DNA of 64,000 nucleotides from positions 178,530 through 242,529 of the forward strand of contig DIWF01000017.1 of NCBI GenBank assembly GCA_002422545.1. The letters run 5' to 3'. The DNA is from Firmicutes bacterium UBA6113 (GTDB lineage: Bacteria > Bacillota > Clostridia > Tissierellales > Sedimentibacteraceae). Numbering within the stretch: the stretch's first letter is position 1; every line of letters starts with the position of its first letter. The notes beneath the pieces were generated by a model. The model saw only the letters and a program-made list of their open reading frames with translations. It was not told where the DNA came from and searched no databases. Below, piece by piece: positions 24,967 to 33,104 of this stretch. The translations under genes and the position numbers were made by a program.

Positions 24967-26280
24967 ATGAAGAAAATCGTTTTTGTTTTAAGTTTAGTAT
25001 TAATTATGGTTTTTACGTCAGTAACCGCATTTGCTGACACAACAAATGAAATTGTAATAAGCATTGATTCAACCAAAGTTGAATTTAGTGATGATTTGGG
25101 ATTTCCATTTGTTGACGAAAACAACAGAACATTGGTTCCGTTTAGGGCCGCACTTGAGAAATTCGGTGCAACTGTTGAGTGGAACAATGACAGCCGCAGT
25201 GCTGTTGCTGTAAAAGGCGACATAAAAGTCGAAGTTCCTGTGGAACAAAACTACATAATGAAAAACGGCGAAAAAATTGCTACAGACACAGCCGCAAAAA
25301 TAGTAAACGGGAGAACATATCTTCCAATAAGAGCAGTCATTGAAGCATTCGGATCAACAGTTGAATGGGATCAGGCTCTCAACACAGTAGTTATAACAAC
25401 AACACCTGTAGATGCTGCTGCTATATTTACAGAAGCAAACAACAAGTCATATGACTGGAAAAACTATGATGCGACTGCAGAAATGCACATGTCAATGAAC
25501 GTTCCTGATGATGCAGGAAGTGTTCAGGCTATGCATATGAAAATGAACATGCTTATGACAATCTTCACAAACCCGATGAAAGCAAAAATCACTGCAGACA
25601 TGGCTATGGACGTAATGGGACAACAAGTTTCACAACCAATTATGCAAATGTATCTGTCAGCTGATGACAAAAGCTACACAACTTACATGGGAATGACTGA
25701 CAGCCAGGGTGCCTTGACATGGATGAAGTCAACAGTTGAAGATGAAATGTTTGCAATGCTTATGAAGTATGACCAGGATAATATTCAAGCAAACAAGGAA
25801 CTAATGCAGAAATACATCAAAGATGTAAAATATTTCGGTAAATATTCTGATGATGCAGGAAGAACACTTTTAAGAATGCAGTACTCAATGTCAACAGACA
25901 TATACAAGGATTTACTTGGCGGATATGTTGAAGAGCTTTCAGCTTCAATGAGTGAACAGGAAGAAATGACTGCAAAAATGCTTGATGAACTTGTATCTGG
26001 AAATATGGGAGACCTTACTTTCGTAGTATACATTGATGAAGCAACAAAAGAAATTGTTAAATACGAAATGGACTTAAGCCAGATGATAACTGGTATGATG
26101 TCAGGAATGACAGACATGCTCGGCGACATGACAGAAGCTGACAAGGCAATGCTTAACAGCATGAAAGTAACAATGGTTATGGAAATTTCAAATGTAAACA
26201 AAGCAACAGACTTTGAAATTCCGGCAGAAGCTTTAAAAGCTCCTGAAATGCCTACAGTAACAGAAGAAACAGCTCAATAA
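24967..26280 (+). CDS. Secreted protein with copper amine oxidase-type stalk domain
   Basis: A 437-residue exported protein. A signal peptide ends near residue 24 (TAFA-DT). Two stalk-domain repeats follow, each with a NRTLVPFRA or GRTYLPIRAV motif and a TVEW strand. From about residue 150 a Met-rich region (many MKM and MDV runs) resembles lipoprotein-like carrier domains that test mobility of a lipid or metal ligand; this family link is uncertain. There is no lipobox and no C-terminal anchor. The ATG follows TGGAGGGAATATA. It ends at its own terminator. Confidence 0.8.
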   Translation: MKKIVFVLSLVLIMVFTSVTAFADTTNEIVISIDSTKVEFSDDLGFPFVDENNRTLVPFRAALEKFGATVEWNNDSRSAVAVKGDIKVEVPVEQNYIMKNGEKIATDTAAKIVNGRTYLPIRAVIEAFGSTVEWDQALNTVVITTTPVDAAAIFTEANNKSYDWKNYDATAEMHMSMNVPDDAGSVQAMHMKMNMLMTIFTNPMKAKITADMAMDVMGQQVSQPIMQMYLSADDKSYTTYMGMTDSQGALTWMKSTVEDEMFAMLMKYDQDNIQANKELMQKYIKDVKYFGKYSDDAGRTLLRMQYSMSTDIYKDLLGGYVEELSASMSEQEEMTAKMLDELVSGNMGDLTFVVYIDEATKEIVKYEMDLSQMITGMMSGMTDMLGDMTEADKAMLNSMKVTMVMEISNVNKATDFEIPAEALKAPEMPTVTEETAQ

Positions 26281-26340
26281 AAAATCGGAGGACCGGCAAA
26301 AACCCCGTGTCAATAAGGATGTTTTCAGTTTTTAAGAGTT

Positions 26341-26369
26341 GCCGTAGGATTTCAAGTCCTACGGCTTTT
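26341..26369 (+). terminator. Terminator of the stalk-domain protein gene
   Basis: GCCGTAGGA (26341-26349) pairs with TCCTACGGC (26357-26365), followed by TTTT. Confidence 0.8.
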
Positions 26370-26377
26370 CTCTTGCC

Positions 26378-26517
26378 CTAAACTCTGCCCAAAAAGTTGA
26401 AATAGACGTCAACCTGCTGGGTATAGTTTTTCTTCTTCCACGGCTCGGAACGCTCATACAGCACAATCTTCTCAACAAACTCCCACACGTTCTCTTGATT
26501 CGATTCGGTTAAACGAA
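26378..26517 (-). pseudogene. C-terminal remnant of a serine recombinase (DUF4368 tail)
   Basis: A minus-strand frame ending at 26378 encodes NVWEFVEKIVLYERSEPW and QQVDVYFNFLGRV. The phrases VEKIV-ERSEPW-QQVDVYFNFLG match the extreme C-terminus (DUF4368) of large serine recombinases of clostridial integrative elements. The catalytic N-terminal and the zinc/coiled-coil regions are absent, so only about 45 codons survive. It marks the left edge of the acquired block at 26.4-31.6 kb. The longer frame to 26845 overlaps the HTH and response regulator genes and is not recombinase-like there. Confidence 0.65.
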
Positions 26518-26554
26518 TACAATAATTATATACACTCTGAAAGGATATGATGGC

Positions 26555-26734
26555 ATGGAATATATGACTGTGCGGCAAGCAGCCGAAAAATGGGATATCA
26601 CAGAGCGCTGGGTTCAGAAGCTTTGTGAAGAAAATAGAGTCAAGGGTGCGGTTCGGTTTAGCAGGGTATGGATGATTCCAAAAGACGCGAAGAAACCCGT
26701 TGATGGACGGAGAAAGGAGAAAACCAATGAATAG
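26555..26734 (+). CDS. Excisionase-like helix-turn-helix protein
   Basis: A 59-residue DNA-binding protein, too short for ordinary ORF cut-offs. It begins MEYMTVRQAAEKWDITERWV and has LCEENRVKGAVRF then VWMIPKDAKKPVDGR. The pattern AAEKW-I-x-RWVQ-LC-x-x-x-R-GA-x-x-x-x-x-W-IP-DA-KP-DGR is the MerR-like/excisionase HTH common in conjugative transposons. The ATG at 26555 follows GAAAGGA by nine bases. The stop overlaps the start of the response regulator by eight bases, so it is translated with the two-component genes. It supports an origin from a mobile element. Confidence 0.75.
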   Translation: MEYMTVRQAAEKWDITERWVQKLCEENRVKGAVRFSRVWMIPKDAKKPVDGRRKEKTNE

Positions 26735-27413
26735 AATATTACTTCTTGAAGATGATTTAAGCCTGATTGATGGGCTTTCCTGTTTACTAAAAAGACAGGG
26801 TTTTGAATTAGATATTGCTCGAACCGTCAAAGAAGCCATCACCATTTGGACAGACGGTAAATATGATTTATTGATACTGGACGTGTCCCTGCCGGACGGT
26901 TCCGGGTTTGAGGTATGTCAAAAAGTACGTCAGGTATCCAAAGTGCCGATTATCTATTTAACTGCGTCAGATGAAGAAATGAGTATTGTTACAGGGCTTG
27001 ATATTGGGGGTGACGATTATATCACCAAGCCCTTTAAATTAGGTGTTCTCATATCGAGAATTAACGCTTTACTTAGGAGAGCAAAGAACTTTGGAACGAC
27101 GGATACAGAAATCGTATCTAACGGATTAAAAGTATTATTGCTGCAAGGACAAGTCTATAAAGATGGACAACTTTTAGATTTGACAACAGCCGAGTATCGA
27201 TTGCTTTGCCTGCTTATGCATAATCCCAACATCATATTATCCAAAGAAAAAATTCTGGATAAGCTATGGGACGGTGAGGGTAGCTATGTGGACGATAATA
27301 CATTGGCGGTATATATTCGTAGGCTAAGAATGAAGATTGAAAACAATCCGGGTGACCCGCAAATGCTGCTAACCGTCAGGGGCATGGGGTACAAATGGAA
27401 TGTATTGAATTGA
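26727..27413 (+). CDS. OmpR/VanR-type response regulator
   Basis: A 228-residue two-component regulator. The receiver domain has Glu9-Asp10, phospho-acceptor Asp52 (LILDVSLPDG), Thr79 (LTAS) and Lys101 (ITKPF). The C-terminal winged helix (LDLTTAEYRLLCLLM...YIRRLRMKIE...VRGMGYKW) is OmpR-like. I chose the ATG at 26727 because AAAGGAG is just upstream; the longer frame adds nine unrelated residues. The kinase gene follows after nine bases. The pair probably controls the ABC genes downstream. Confidence 0.93.
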   Translation: MNRILLLEDDLSLIDGLSCLLKRQGFELDIARTVKEAITIWTDGKYDLLILDVSLPDGSGFEVCQKVRQVSKVPIIYLTASDEEMSIVTGLDIGGDDYITKPFKLGVLISRINALLRRAKNFGTTDTEIVSNGLKVLLLQGQVYKDGQLLDLTTAEYRLLCLLMHNPNIILSKEKILDKLWDGEGSYVDDNTLAVYIRRLRMKIENNPGDPQMLLTVRGMGYKWNVLN

Positions 27414-27422
27414 GGTGGACAG

Positions 27423-28460
27423 GTGAAGATTTTTACCAATAAGGATATTAAAAATTTCTTTGTTGCAATATCGTACATATTGGGCTGTTTTATTTTTTTA
27501 TTTCAGTTATTTGTATGGCTGTTTTACGGCACATTGAATCTTGTCATACTATTCCTGTCTTTGCTTGCTACATTGTGCATTTTAGGAGTTTGCTTTCTCT
27601 ATTTTCGTAAGCAAAATCAGATTATGGAAGAAGCTATATCTCAAATAAATGTATATCTTTCAGGAAATACGGATATCCGAATTGATTGCTACAAGGAAGG
27701 CAGCCTATATAAGCTTTTTCATGCAGTAAACACATTGGCTACGGCGCTCAATGCTCATGCAGTAAAAGAACAGAAATTAAAAGAGTTTTTGAAAGGTACT
27801 ATTTCCGATATATCTCATCAGCTAAAAACACCGCTTGCCGCCCTCACGATTTACAACGGACTTTTACAGGACGAAACAGAAGATATTGCCGCTGTAAAAG
27901 AATTTGCAGTAAAGTCAGAGAAAGAGATTGAACGGATTGAAATGCTCGTTCAAAACCTCTTGAAAATTACAAAGTTAGACGCAGGGGCTATTATCATAAA
28001 AAAGACACCTGAAAACGTAGCAAATCTAATAAATGATATTTATCAGTATTTTGAATTTCGTGCTAATGAGGAACAGAAAATCATTACCTTGTCAGGGCCA
28101 GATGATACCCAGCTTTTTTGTGACAGAGATTGGATAATAGAAGCCGTTAGCAACATTGTAAAAAATGCACTCGACCATACGAACGCAGGAAGTCAGATTA
28201 TAATTGAGTGGAAAAAGCTCCCGGCTGTCACGCAGATAACCATAAAGGACAATGGCAGAGGCATACACCCAGAAGATATACACCATATTTTTAAGCGGTT
28301 TTACCGCAGTCGCTTTTCAAAAGATACGCAAGGAATCGGCCTTGGACTGCCGCTTGCAAAAACAATCGTAGAAGCACATGACGGTACTATCACAGTGGAC
28401 AGTGCTTTAGGTAAAGGAAGCATATTTGTTTTAAATTTTCTTAACCTTACTAAAATGTAA
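27423..28460 (+). CDS. Sensor histidine kinase with two membrane segments
   Basis: A 345-residue membrane kinase. Two helices at about residues 13-35 and 38-60 are joined by almost no outside loop, as in intramembrane-sensing kinases that watch antimicrobial peptides or their transporter. The phospho-acceptor is His132 in SDISHQLKTPL. The ATPase has NIVKNALDHT (N box), DNGRGI (G1) and GIGLGLPLAK (G2). The start is GTG after GAGGTGGACAG. The very small sensor loop suggests that it detects the state of the ABC permease rather than a ligand directly; this is inference. Confidence 0.92.
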   Translation: MKIFTNKDIKNFFVAISYILGCFIFLFQLFVWLFYGTLNLVILFLSLLATLCILGVCFLYFRKQNQIMEEAISQINVYLSGNTDIRIDCYKEGSLYKLFHAVNTLATALNAHAVKEQKLKEFLKGTISDISHQLKTPLAALTIYNGLLQDETEDIAAVKEFAVKSEKEIERIEMLVQNLLKITKLDAGAIIIKKTPENVANLINDIYQYFEFRANEEQKIITLSGPDDTQLFCDRDWIIEAVSNIVKNALDHTNAGSQIIIEWKKLPAVTQITIKDNGRGIHPEDIHHIFKRFYRSRFSKDTQGIGLGLPLAKTIVEAHDGTITVDSALGKGSIFVLNFLNLTKM

Positions 28461-28507
28461 GCGGAAATTCATGTGAGAGTAAGGTACAGATGTTAGCGTA
28501 TCATTAG

Positions 28508-28539
28508 GCGGTTATAAAAACGTCATGAAAAATAACCGC
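28508..28539. promoter_or_regulatory. Inverted repeat before the ABC genes
   Basis: GCGGTTAT (28508-28515) and ATAACCGC (28532-28539) are perfect arms separated by 16 bp, located in the 99-bp gap between kinase and ABC genes. It may be a response-regulator site or an mRNA hairpin. No consensus promoter was found in this gap. Confidence 0.4.
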
Positions 28540-28559
28540 TTAGAAAGGTGTGATAAGAT

Positions 28560-29243
28560 ATGGATTTATTAGAAGTAAAAACAATTAGCAAAACCTATGG
28601 TACAGGTGAAGCTGCGGTCAATGCATTAAAAAATGTGAACTTTTCGATTCCTAAAGGAGAATTTGTTGCCATTGTTGGGGAATCCGGTTCCGGGAAAAGT
28701 ACACTGCTTAACATGATTGGTGCACTGGATACTCCTACTTCCGGCAAGGTGTTAATTGACGGCAACGATATATTCAGCATGAAAGATGAAAAGCTTACTA
28801 TCTTTCGCCGTAGAAACATCGGTTTTGTTTTTCAGGCGTTTAACCTGATACCGGAACTTAATGTGGAGCAAAACATTACATTTCCCGTTCTGCTCGACTA
28901 CAAAAAGCCCGATCGGGCTTATGTAGAGGAAATTCTAACTGTGTTGTCCTTAAAGGACAGACGGAATCACTTGCCACGGCAGTTATCCGGCGGTCAGCAA
29001 CAGCGGGTAGCCATAGGACGTGCATTAATTACCCGTCCTATGCTGATTCTTGCTGATGAACCTACCGGAAACCTGGACAGCCAGAACAGCAGTGAGGTTA
29101 TCTCGCTTTTAAAAACAGCGTCTAAACGCTATCAGCAGACAATTATCATGATTACCCATAATCGAAGTATTGCTTCTGCGGCTGACCGTGTGCTGCAAGT
29201 GTCGGACGGTGCTCTCACAGATTTAGGGGGATATACCGAATGA
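28560..29243 (+). CDS. ABC transporter ATP-binding protein (MacB/LolD type)
   Basis: A 227-residue cytosolic ATPase of the peptide/lipoprotein-type exporter class. Walker A GESGSGKST lies near residues 40-48, the Q loop is in FVFQAFNLIPEL, the signature is LSGGQQQR, and Walker B LILADEPTGNLDS is followed by the H-loop His in MITHNR. It is full-length. The start is ATG after AAGGTGTGAT. The last codon overlaps the permease start (ATGA), so the two subunits are translationally coupled. Confidence 0.94.
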   Translation: MDLLEVKTISKTYGTGEAAVNALKNVNFSIPKGEFVAIVGESGSGKSTLLNMIGALDTPTSGKVLIDGNDIFSMKDEKLTIFRRRNIGFVFQAFNLIPELNVEQNITFPVLLDYKKPDRAYVEEILTVLSLKDRRNHLPRQLSGGQQQRVAIGRALITRPMLILADEPTGNLDSQNSSEVISLLKTASKRYQQTIIMITHNRSIASAADRVLQVSDGALTDLGGYTE

Positions 29244-31558
29244 ACAGTTATCTTGGTCTTGTTTCAGAATATGCAAAAGTACACAAAAAGAAAAATAGGC
29301 TGACTGTAATATGCATTGCGATATCTGTCATGCTAGTAACAGCCATTTTCGGTATGGCCGATATGAGCATACAAGCCCAAATCAATGAGTATATCCGTCA
29401 GAATGGTAACTTTCACTCTATCATTACAGGCATACCAGATGATATCGCAGAACAAATTAGAAGTCGTGATGATGTAAAAGTATCAAGTTTCTTGGGAATG
29501 GCCGAGGATACAACATTTCAGGGAAAAGAATTGTATGTTCAAAGCAGTGAACAGGATATGGCTGAGCAGATGAATCTGAATGTTACAGAGGGCTCATATC
29601 CGGTTTCTTCACAGGAGGCTCTTCTTGATAGACAGGGACTTGAGCAATTCGGTCTTTCCATTGGAGACACAATAGCGGTTACTTTTAGTGATGGTCAGGT
29701 ACGACAGTATAAAATTACCGGAACATACAGTGATTTTTCCAGCCTAAAAGGGAGCGATTCCCACGGTCTTTTTCTATCGATGGCTGGTATGCGTGTGCTT
29801 CCATCCGATTTATATGAGGAATATTATTATATTCAATTTAAAAGTGGCGTGAACATTAACCAGGCACTATCAGAAATCAAAGTTGAATATGGTTTGACAA
29901 ATGAACAAGTCTCCGAAAATACCAGACTGCTTGGACTAATGGGTCAGAGCGATAATTCATCAATGAGGGATATTTACCTGACAGCGGTTATCTTGTTCAT
30001 TCTTGTTGCGATGGCAGGTATGTTCATGATCGCCAGTAGCTTTAATATGAGTATATTGGAGCGGACGCAGTTTTTTGGGCTTTTACGTTGCCTAGGCGCA
30101 ACGAAAAGTCAGATTAAACGCTATATCCGGCTGGAGGGCTTACAGTATTGCTTGAAAGGAATTCCTATCGGCCTGCTGGCAGGATGTGGCATACTGTGGT
30201 CGGCGGTCTTCTTTTTAAATACATTGAGCATACAGGACATCCCTCCTATGCCGATGTTGCAGGTTAGTTGGCCCGGTATCATTGCTGGAACGGTGATCGG
30301 TTTTCTTGTGGTTATGCTAGCGTCAAAATCTCCTGCCAATAGAGCTGCAAAAGTGTCTCCGCAAGCTGCTGTAACAGGGAATATTAATCAGACAAATAAC
30401 TTACAAATAAACAAAGCATCAAATACAGGACTTTTTCATGTTGATACGGCAATGGGACTCCGCCACGCTTTTTCTAATGGAAAAAGTATGGTATGGATTG
30501 CCGGCTCCTTTGGAATCAGCATTATCCTGTTTCTATGTTTTACAGTCCTGATTACATTTATGAACCATGCCTTAAATCCATTAAAGCCTTATGCACCTGA
30601 TCTATCAATCAAAGGGGTTGAGGATACAACACTACTAGACCATTCCTTAATTGAAAGAATTGAAGTAATACCAGATATCCAAAAAGTATATGGTCGTATG
30701 TTCTACTATAATATTCCAGCAAATGATAGTCAGATGTCTGGTACCGCCATGTTAATTTCTTATGACAAGCCACAATTTGAATGGGCTGATGAAATGTTAC
30801 TTTCCGGGAACCTTGACGATGTTAAAAATGGCAGCGGTGTTGCGGTCAGCTATACGCAGTCGCAAAAATTTGGCTGGAATGTTGGAGATACGCTTACATT
30901 AAGCACATTGGGAGAGCCACACAAAGTTCAAATCGCATGTATCATTTCCGATGTGCCGTTTGATGCCGGAAACGGTGGTTGGAGCATCGTCTGCTCTGAA
31001 AAAACATTTACCTTTCTGACTGGAGTTGCAGATTATACTATCATTGATATGCAGATTAACGGGGATGTAGCCGCACAGGTACGAACTCTTCTCACATCCG
31101 AAATGCAACTGCTCGACAAACAGCAGAGAAACAGCGAAGTTCAAACCGGATACTACACTATGGCAGTGTTTGTCTATGGCTTTTTAATGGTGATTGCGCT
31201 GGTTGCTCTGATTAACATTGTCAATACGATAAATGCAAGTGTTTTCAGCAGAATGAGCAACTATGGTGTAATGCGAGCGGTAGGTATGTCTGGCAAGCAA
31301 CTAAAAAAGGTTGTTAGAGCCGAGGCCATTGCATATGCAATAACAGGAAGCATTACAGGAAGTGTTTTAGGGTTACTCCTACACCGTTTCTTCTTCGGAA
31401 TGTTAATTGCATCAAATTGGGGAGAGATTTGGCAACCACCGCTTGTGGTTCTGATTGTTACCATTTTAGCCGCAATCCTAACAACCTTTATTGCGGTGAT
31501 ATCACCAACAAGGAAAATTGAAAAAATGAGTATCGTTAATGTTGTAAATGCAGAATAA
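29240..31558 (+). CDS. FtsX-type ABC transporter permease, two-module
   Basis: A 772-residue membrane subunit built of two repeats. Each has one N-terminal helix, a large extracellular core domain and three C-terminal helices: helices near residues 20-40 and 245-370, then near 420-445 and 640-770. ERTQFFGLLRCLGATKSQI and SRMSNYGVMRAVGMSGKQL are the two coupling segments of the FtsX fold, which shows the internal duplication. This layout (2 x 4 helices) differs from the BceB type (10 helices with one loop). The linked two-component genes suggest export of, or resistance to, an antimicrobial peptide; the substrate is unknown. Confidence 0.9.
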   Translation: MNSYLGLVSEYAKVHKKKNRLTVICIAISVMLVTAIFGMADMSIQAQINEYIRQNGNFHSIITGIPDDIAEQIRSRDDVKVSSFLGMAEDTTFQGKELYVQSSEQDMAEQMNLNVTEGSYPVSSQEALLDRQGLEQFGLSIGDTIAVTFSDGQVRQYKITGTYSDFSSLKGSDSHGLFLSMAGMRVLPSDLYEEYYYIQFKSGVNINQALSEIKVEYGLTNEQVSENTRLLGLMGQSDNSSMRDIYLTAVILFILVAMAGMFMIASSFNMSILERTQFFGLLRCLGATKSQIKRYIRLEGLQYCLKGIPIGLLAGCGILWSAVFFLNTLSIQDIPPMPMLQVSWPGIIAGTVIGFLVVMLASKSPANRAAKVSPQAAVTGNINQTNNLQINKASNTGLFHVDTAMGLRHAFSNGKSMVWIAGSFGISIILFLCFTVLITFMNHALNPLKPYAPDLSIKGVEDTTLLDHSLIERIEVIPDIQKVYGRMFYYNIPANDSQMSGTAMLISYDKPQFEWADEMLLSGNLDDVKNGSGVAVSYTQSQKFGWNVGDTLTLSTLGEPHKVQIACIISDVPFDAGNGGWSIVCSEKTFTFLTGVADYTIIDMQINGDVAAQVRTLLTSEMQLLDKQQRNSEVQTGYYTMAVFVYGFLMVIALVALINIVNTINASVFSRMSNYGVMRAVGMSGKQLKKVVRAEAIAYAITGSITGSVLGLLLHRFFFGMLIASNWGEIWQPPLVVLIVTILAAILTTFIAVISPTRKIEKMSIVNVVNAE

Positions 31559-31662
31559 CAGTAAATTGTATTTAGGCAGCCGGAACATGGTAAAAAACGT
31601 TGTTTGGGCGATGGTATAGCTATGAGTTAGGAATTGCAATCAGCCTTGGAAAAATAAAAGTT

Positions 31663-31704
31663 ATAGGCTCTCCCATCTGCAAAAAACAGAACGGGAGAGC
31701 CTAT
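31663..31704 (-). terminator. Hairpin after the TetR-linked operon
   Basis: ATAGGCTCTCCC (31663-31674) pairs perfectly with GGGAGAGCCTAT (31693-31704). On the minus strand AACTTTTATTTTT follows, so it best serves the leftward operon, 53 bp after its last stop. It also lies at the right edge of the acquired block. Confidence 0.6.
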
Positions 31705-31756
31705 TAAATTAATTGGTGCAGACTATGTTATAAAAAACAATTTCATCAGCAATTAT

Positions 31757-32479
31757 TTAAAGCCTCAAGCCTCCGTTGACAGAAATCACCTGCCCGGTAA
31801 TATATGAAGATTCACTGCAGGCAAGAAACAATACGGCATTTGCAATTTCAACAGGCTCTCCGAGCCTTTTCAGCATGGTTTTTTCTCTAATGGATTCCAA
31901 AACCTTTTCAGGAACTGTAGCCATCATTTCCGTGTTGGCATATCCGGGAGCCACCGCATTTACCCTAATAGCTTCTCCTTTTCTTGAAAATTCCTTCGCC
32001 CATGTCTTTGTAAGACCTATTATTCCTGCTTTTGAAGCAGCATAGTTTGACTGCCCTACATTTCCGTATTCTCCTACAACAGAAGATATGTTTATGATTG
32101 AGCCGCTTTTGTTTTCCTTCATTGATGGCAAGACATGTTTTGTGAGATTGAACACTGACTTTAAGTTTACATTCATAACAGCATCCCACATATCTTCCGT
32201 CATTTTTTCAATCAATGCATCCTTGGTAATTCCGGCATTATTAACAAGCACATTTATTTTACCATACTTTTTCACAACATAATCAACAAATGTTTCAATT
32301 TCGCTTGCTGAGCACAAGTCAGCCTTATATCCTTCAACTCCGTTTTTTTCATAAAAAACGTCGGAAATATCCAGAGCAATCACTTTCGCGCCTTCATCTG
32401 CAAACAGTTCGCAAATGCACCTTCCTATGCCTCTGGCACCGCCGGTAACAACTGCTACCTTATCCTTAAGCCTGTTCAT
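31757..32479 (-). CDS. FabG-like 3-oxoacyl reductase (SDR)
   Basis: A 240-residue SDR with TGGARGIG near residue 12-19, NNAG near 84, SSVVG and YAASK as the Ser-Tyr-Lys catalytic set. VNAVAPGYANTEMM and YITGQVISVNGG are typical of the FabG branch. Asp (IALDIS) after the second strand suggests NAD preference. I chose the ATG at 32479 because AGAGG precedes it; it overlaps the flavoprotein gene by 14 bp. In this operon it would reduce the 3-oxo product made by the KAS III-like enzyme. Confidence 0.88.
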   Translation of the reverse strand: MNRLKDKVAVVTGGARGIGRCICELFADEGAKVIALDISDVFYEKNGVEGYKADLCSASEIETFVDYVVKKYGKINVLVNNAGITKDALIEKMTEDMWDAVMNVNLKSVFNLTKHVLPSMKENKSGSIINISSVVGEYGNVGQSNYAASKAGIIGLTKTWAKEFSRKGEAIRVNAVAPGYANTEMMATVPEKVLESIREKTMLKRLGEPVEIANAVLFLACSESSYITGQVISVNGGLRL

Positions 32480-33101
32480 AATTAACCTCTGCATTTAATT
32501 TTTTAATAACATCCACCATGTTTCCCGCAAGTCTCGTCATTATGCCAATTCCTTCCTGGTCTTCATTTGCATTAAAAGCGCCACCCTTGCCTGCAACTCC
32601 CACATTCCAATAAGTATTGCCTACAATGATGCAGTCATTTGCAGCTGCCCAAAGCAAAATTTCAGCAAATGCAAAGTTTTGTCCTGCTCTCCTGGCAACT
32701 GTAACAGGAGCCACTATCTTGCCTGATAGAGCTGAACCCTTCCACTCGTAGCTTGATTTTGTTTCCTTCATTTCATTTTTAGCCCATCGTCCGGAAAATC
32801 CTGCTCTGTCAAGAACACATTTCATTTCAGGAGTAATGCATGAATGATATACAGGAGATGCAAGCAACAAGCCGTCTGCTTCAGTTATCTTTTCGAAAAT
32901 TTCCTGAAAATCATCCTCTTGAGTGCATTTTTTAGCATTAACGCATTCGTAACATGCTCTGCACCCAGATATTTTTTTCCCTGAAAGCTGTATAAGCTCA
33001 GTTTCCGCTCCTAGTTTTTCAGCTTCAGACAATGCTGTCTTCAAGTAATAGAAAGTGTTTCCTTCCATCCTTGGACTTGAACAAATTCCTAATATTTTCA
33101 T
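32466..33101 (-). CDS. NADPH-dependent FMN reductase / iron-sulfur flavoprotein-like
   Basis: A 211-residue flavodoxin-fold protein. GICSSPRMEGNTFYYL at residues 4-19 is the FMN phosphate loop. GCRACYECVNAKKC supplies four Cys (C-x2-C-x2-C-x5-C) as in the compact 4Fe-4S site of archaeal-type iron-sulfur flavoproteins. ADGLLLASPVYHSCITPEMK and VGVAGKGGAF follow. It may carry electrons for a reductase or desaturation step. The ATG is 3 bp after the KAS III stop, and the end overlaps the SDR. Confidence 0.82.
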   Translation of the reverse strand: MKILGICSSPRMEGNTFYYLKTALSEAEKLGAETELIQLSGKKISGCRACYECVNAKKCTQEDDFQEIFEKITEADGLLLASPVYHSCITPEMKCVLDRAGFSGRWAKNEMKETKSSYEWKGSALSGKIVAPVTVARRAGQNFAFAEILLWAAANDCIIVGNTYWNVGVAGKGGAFNANEDQEGIGIMTRLAGNMVDVIKKLNAEVNYEQA

Positions 33102-33104
33102 ATG

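Noticed and set aside
26378..26845. 155-codon minus-strand frame across the response regulator start
   Set aside because: Only the last about 45 codons look like a recombinase tail. The rest is antisense to the HTH and regulator genes.
29240..31558. Calling the island exporter BceAB
   Set aside because: The permease has two equal FtsX modules rather than the ten-helix BceB fold.
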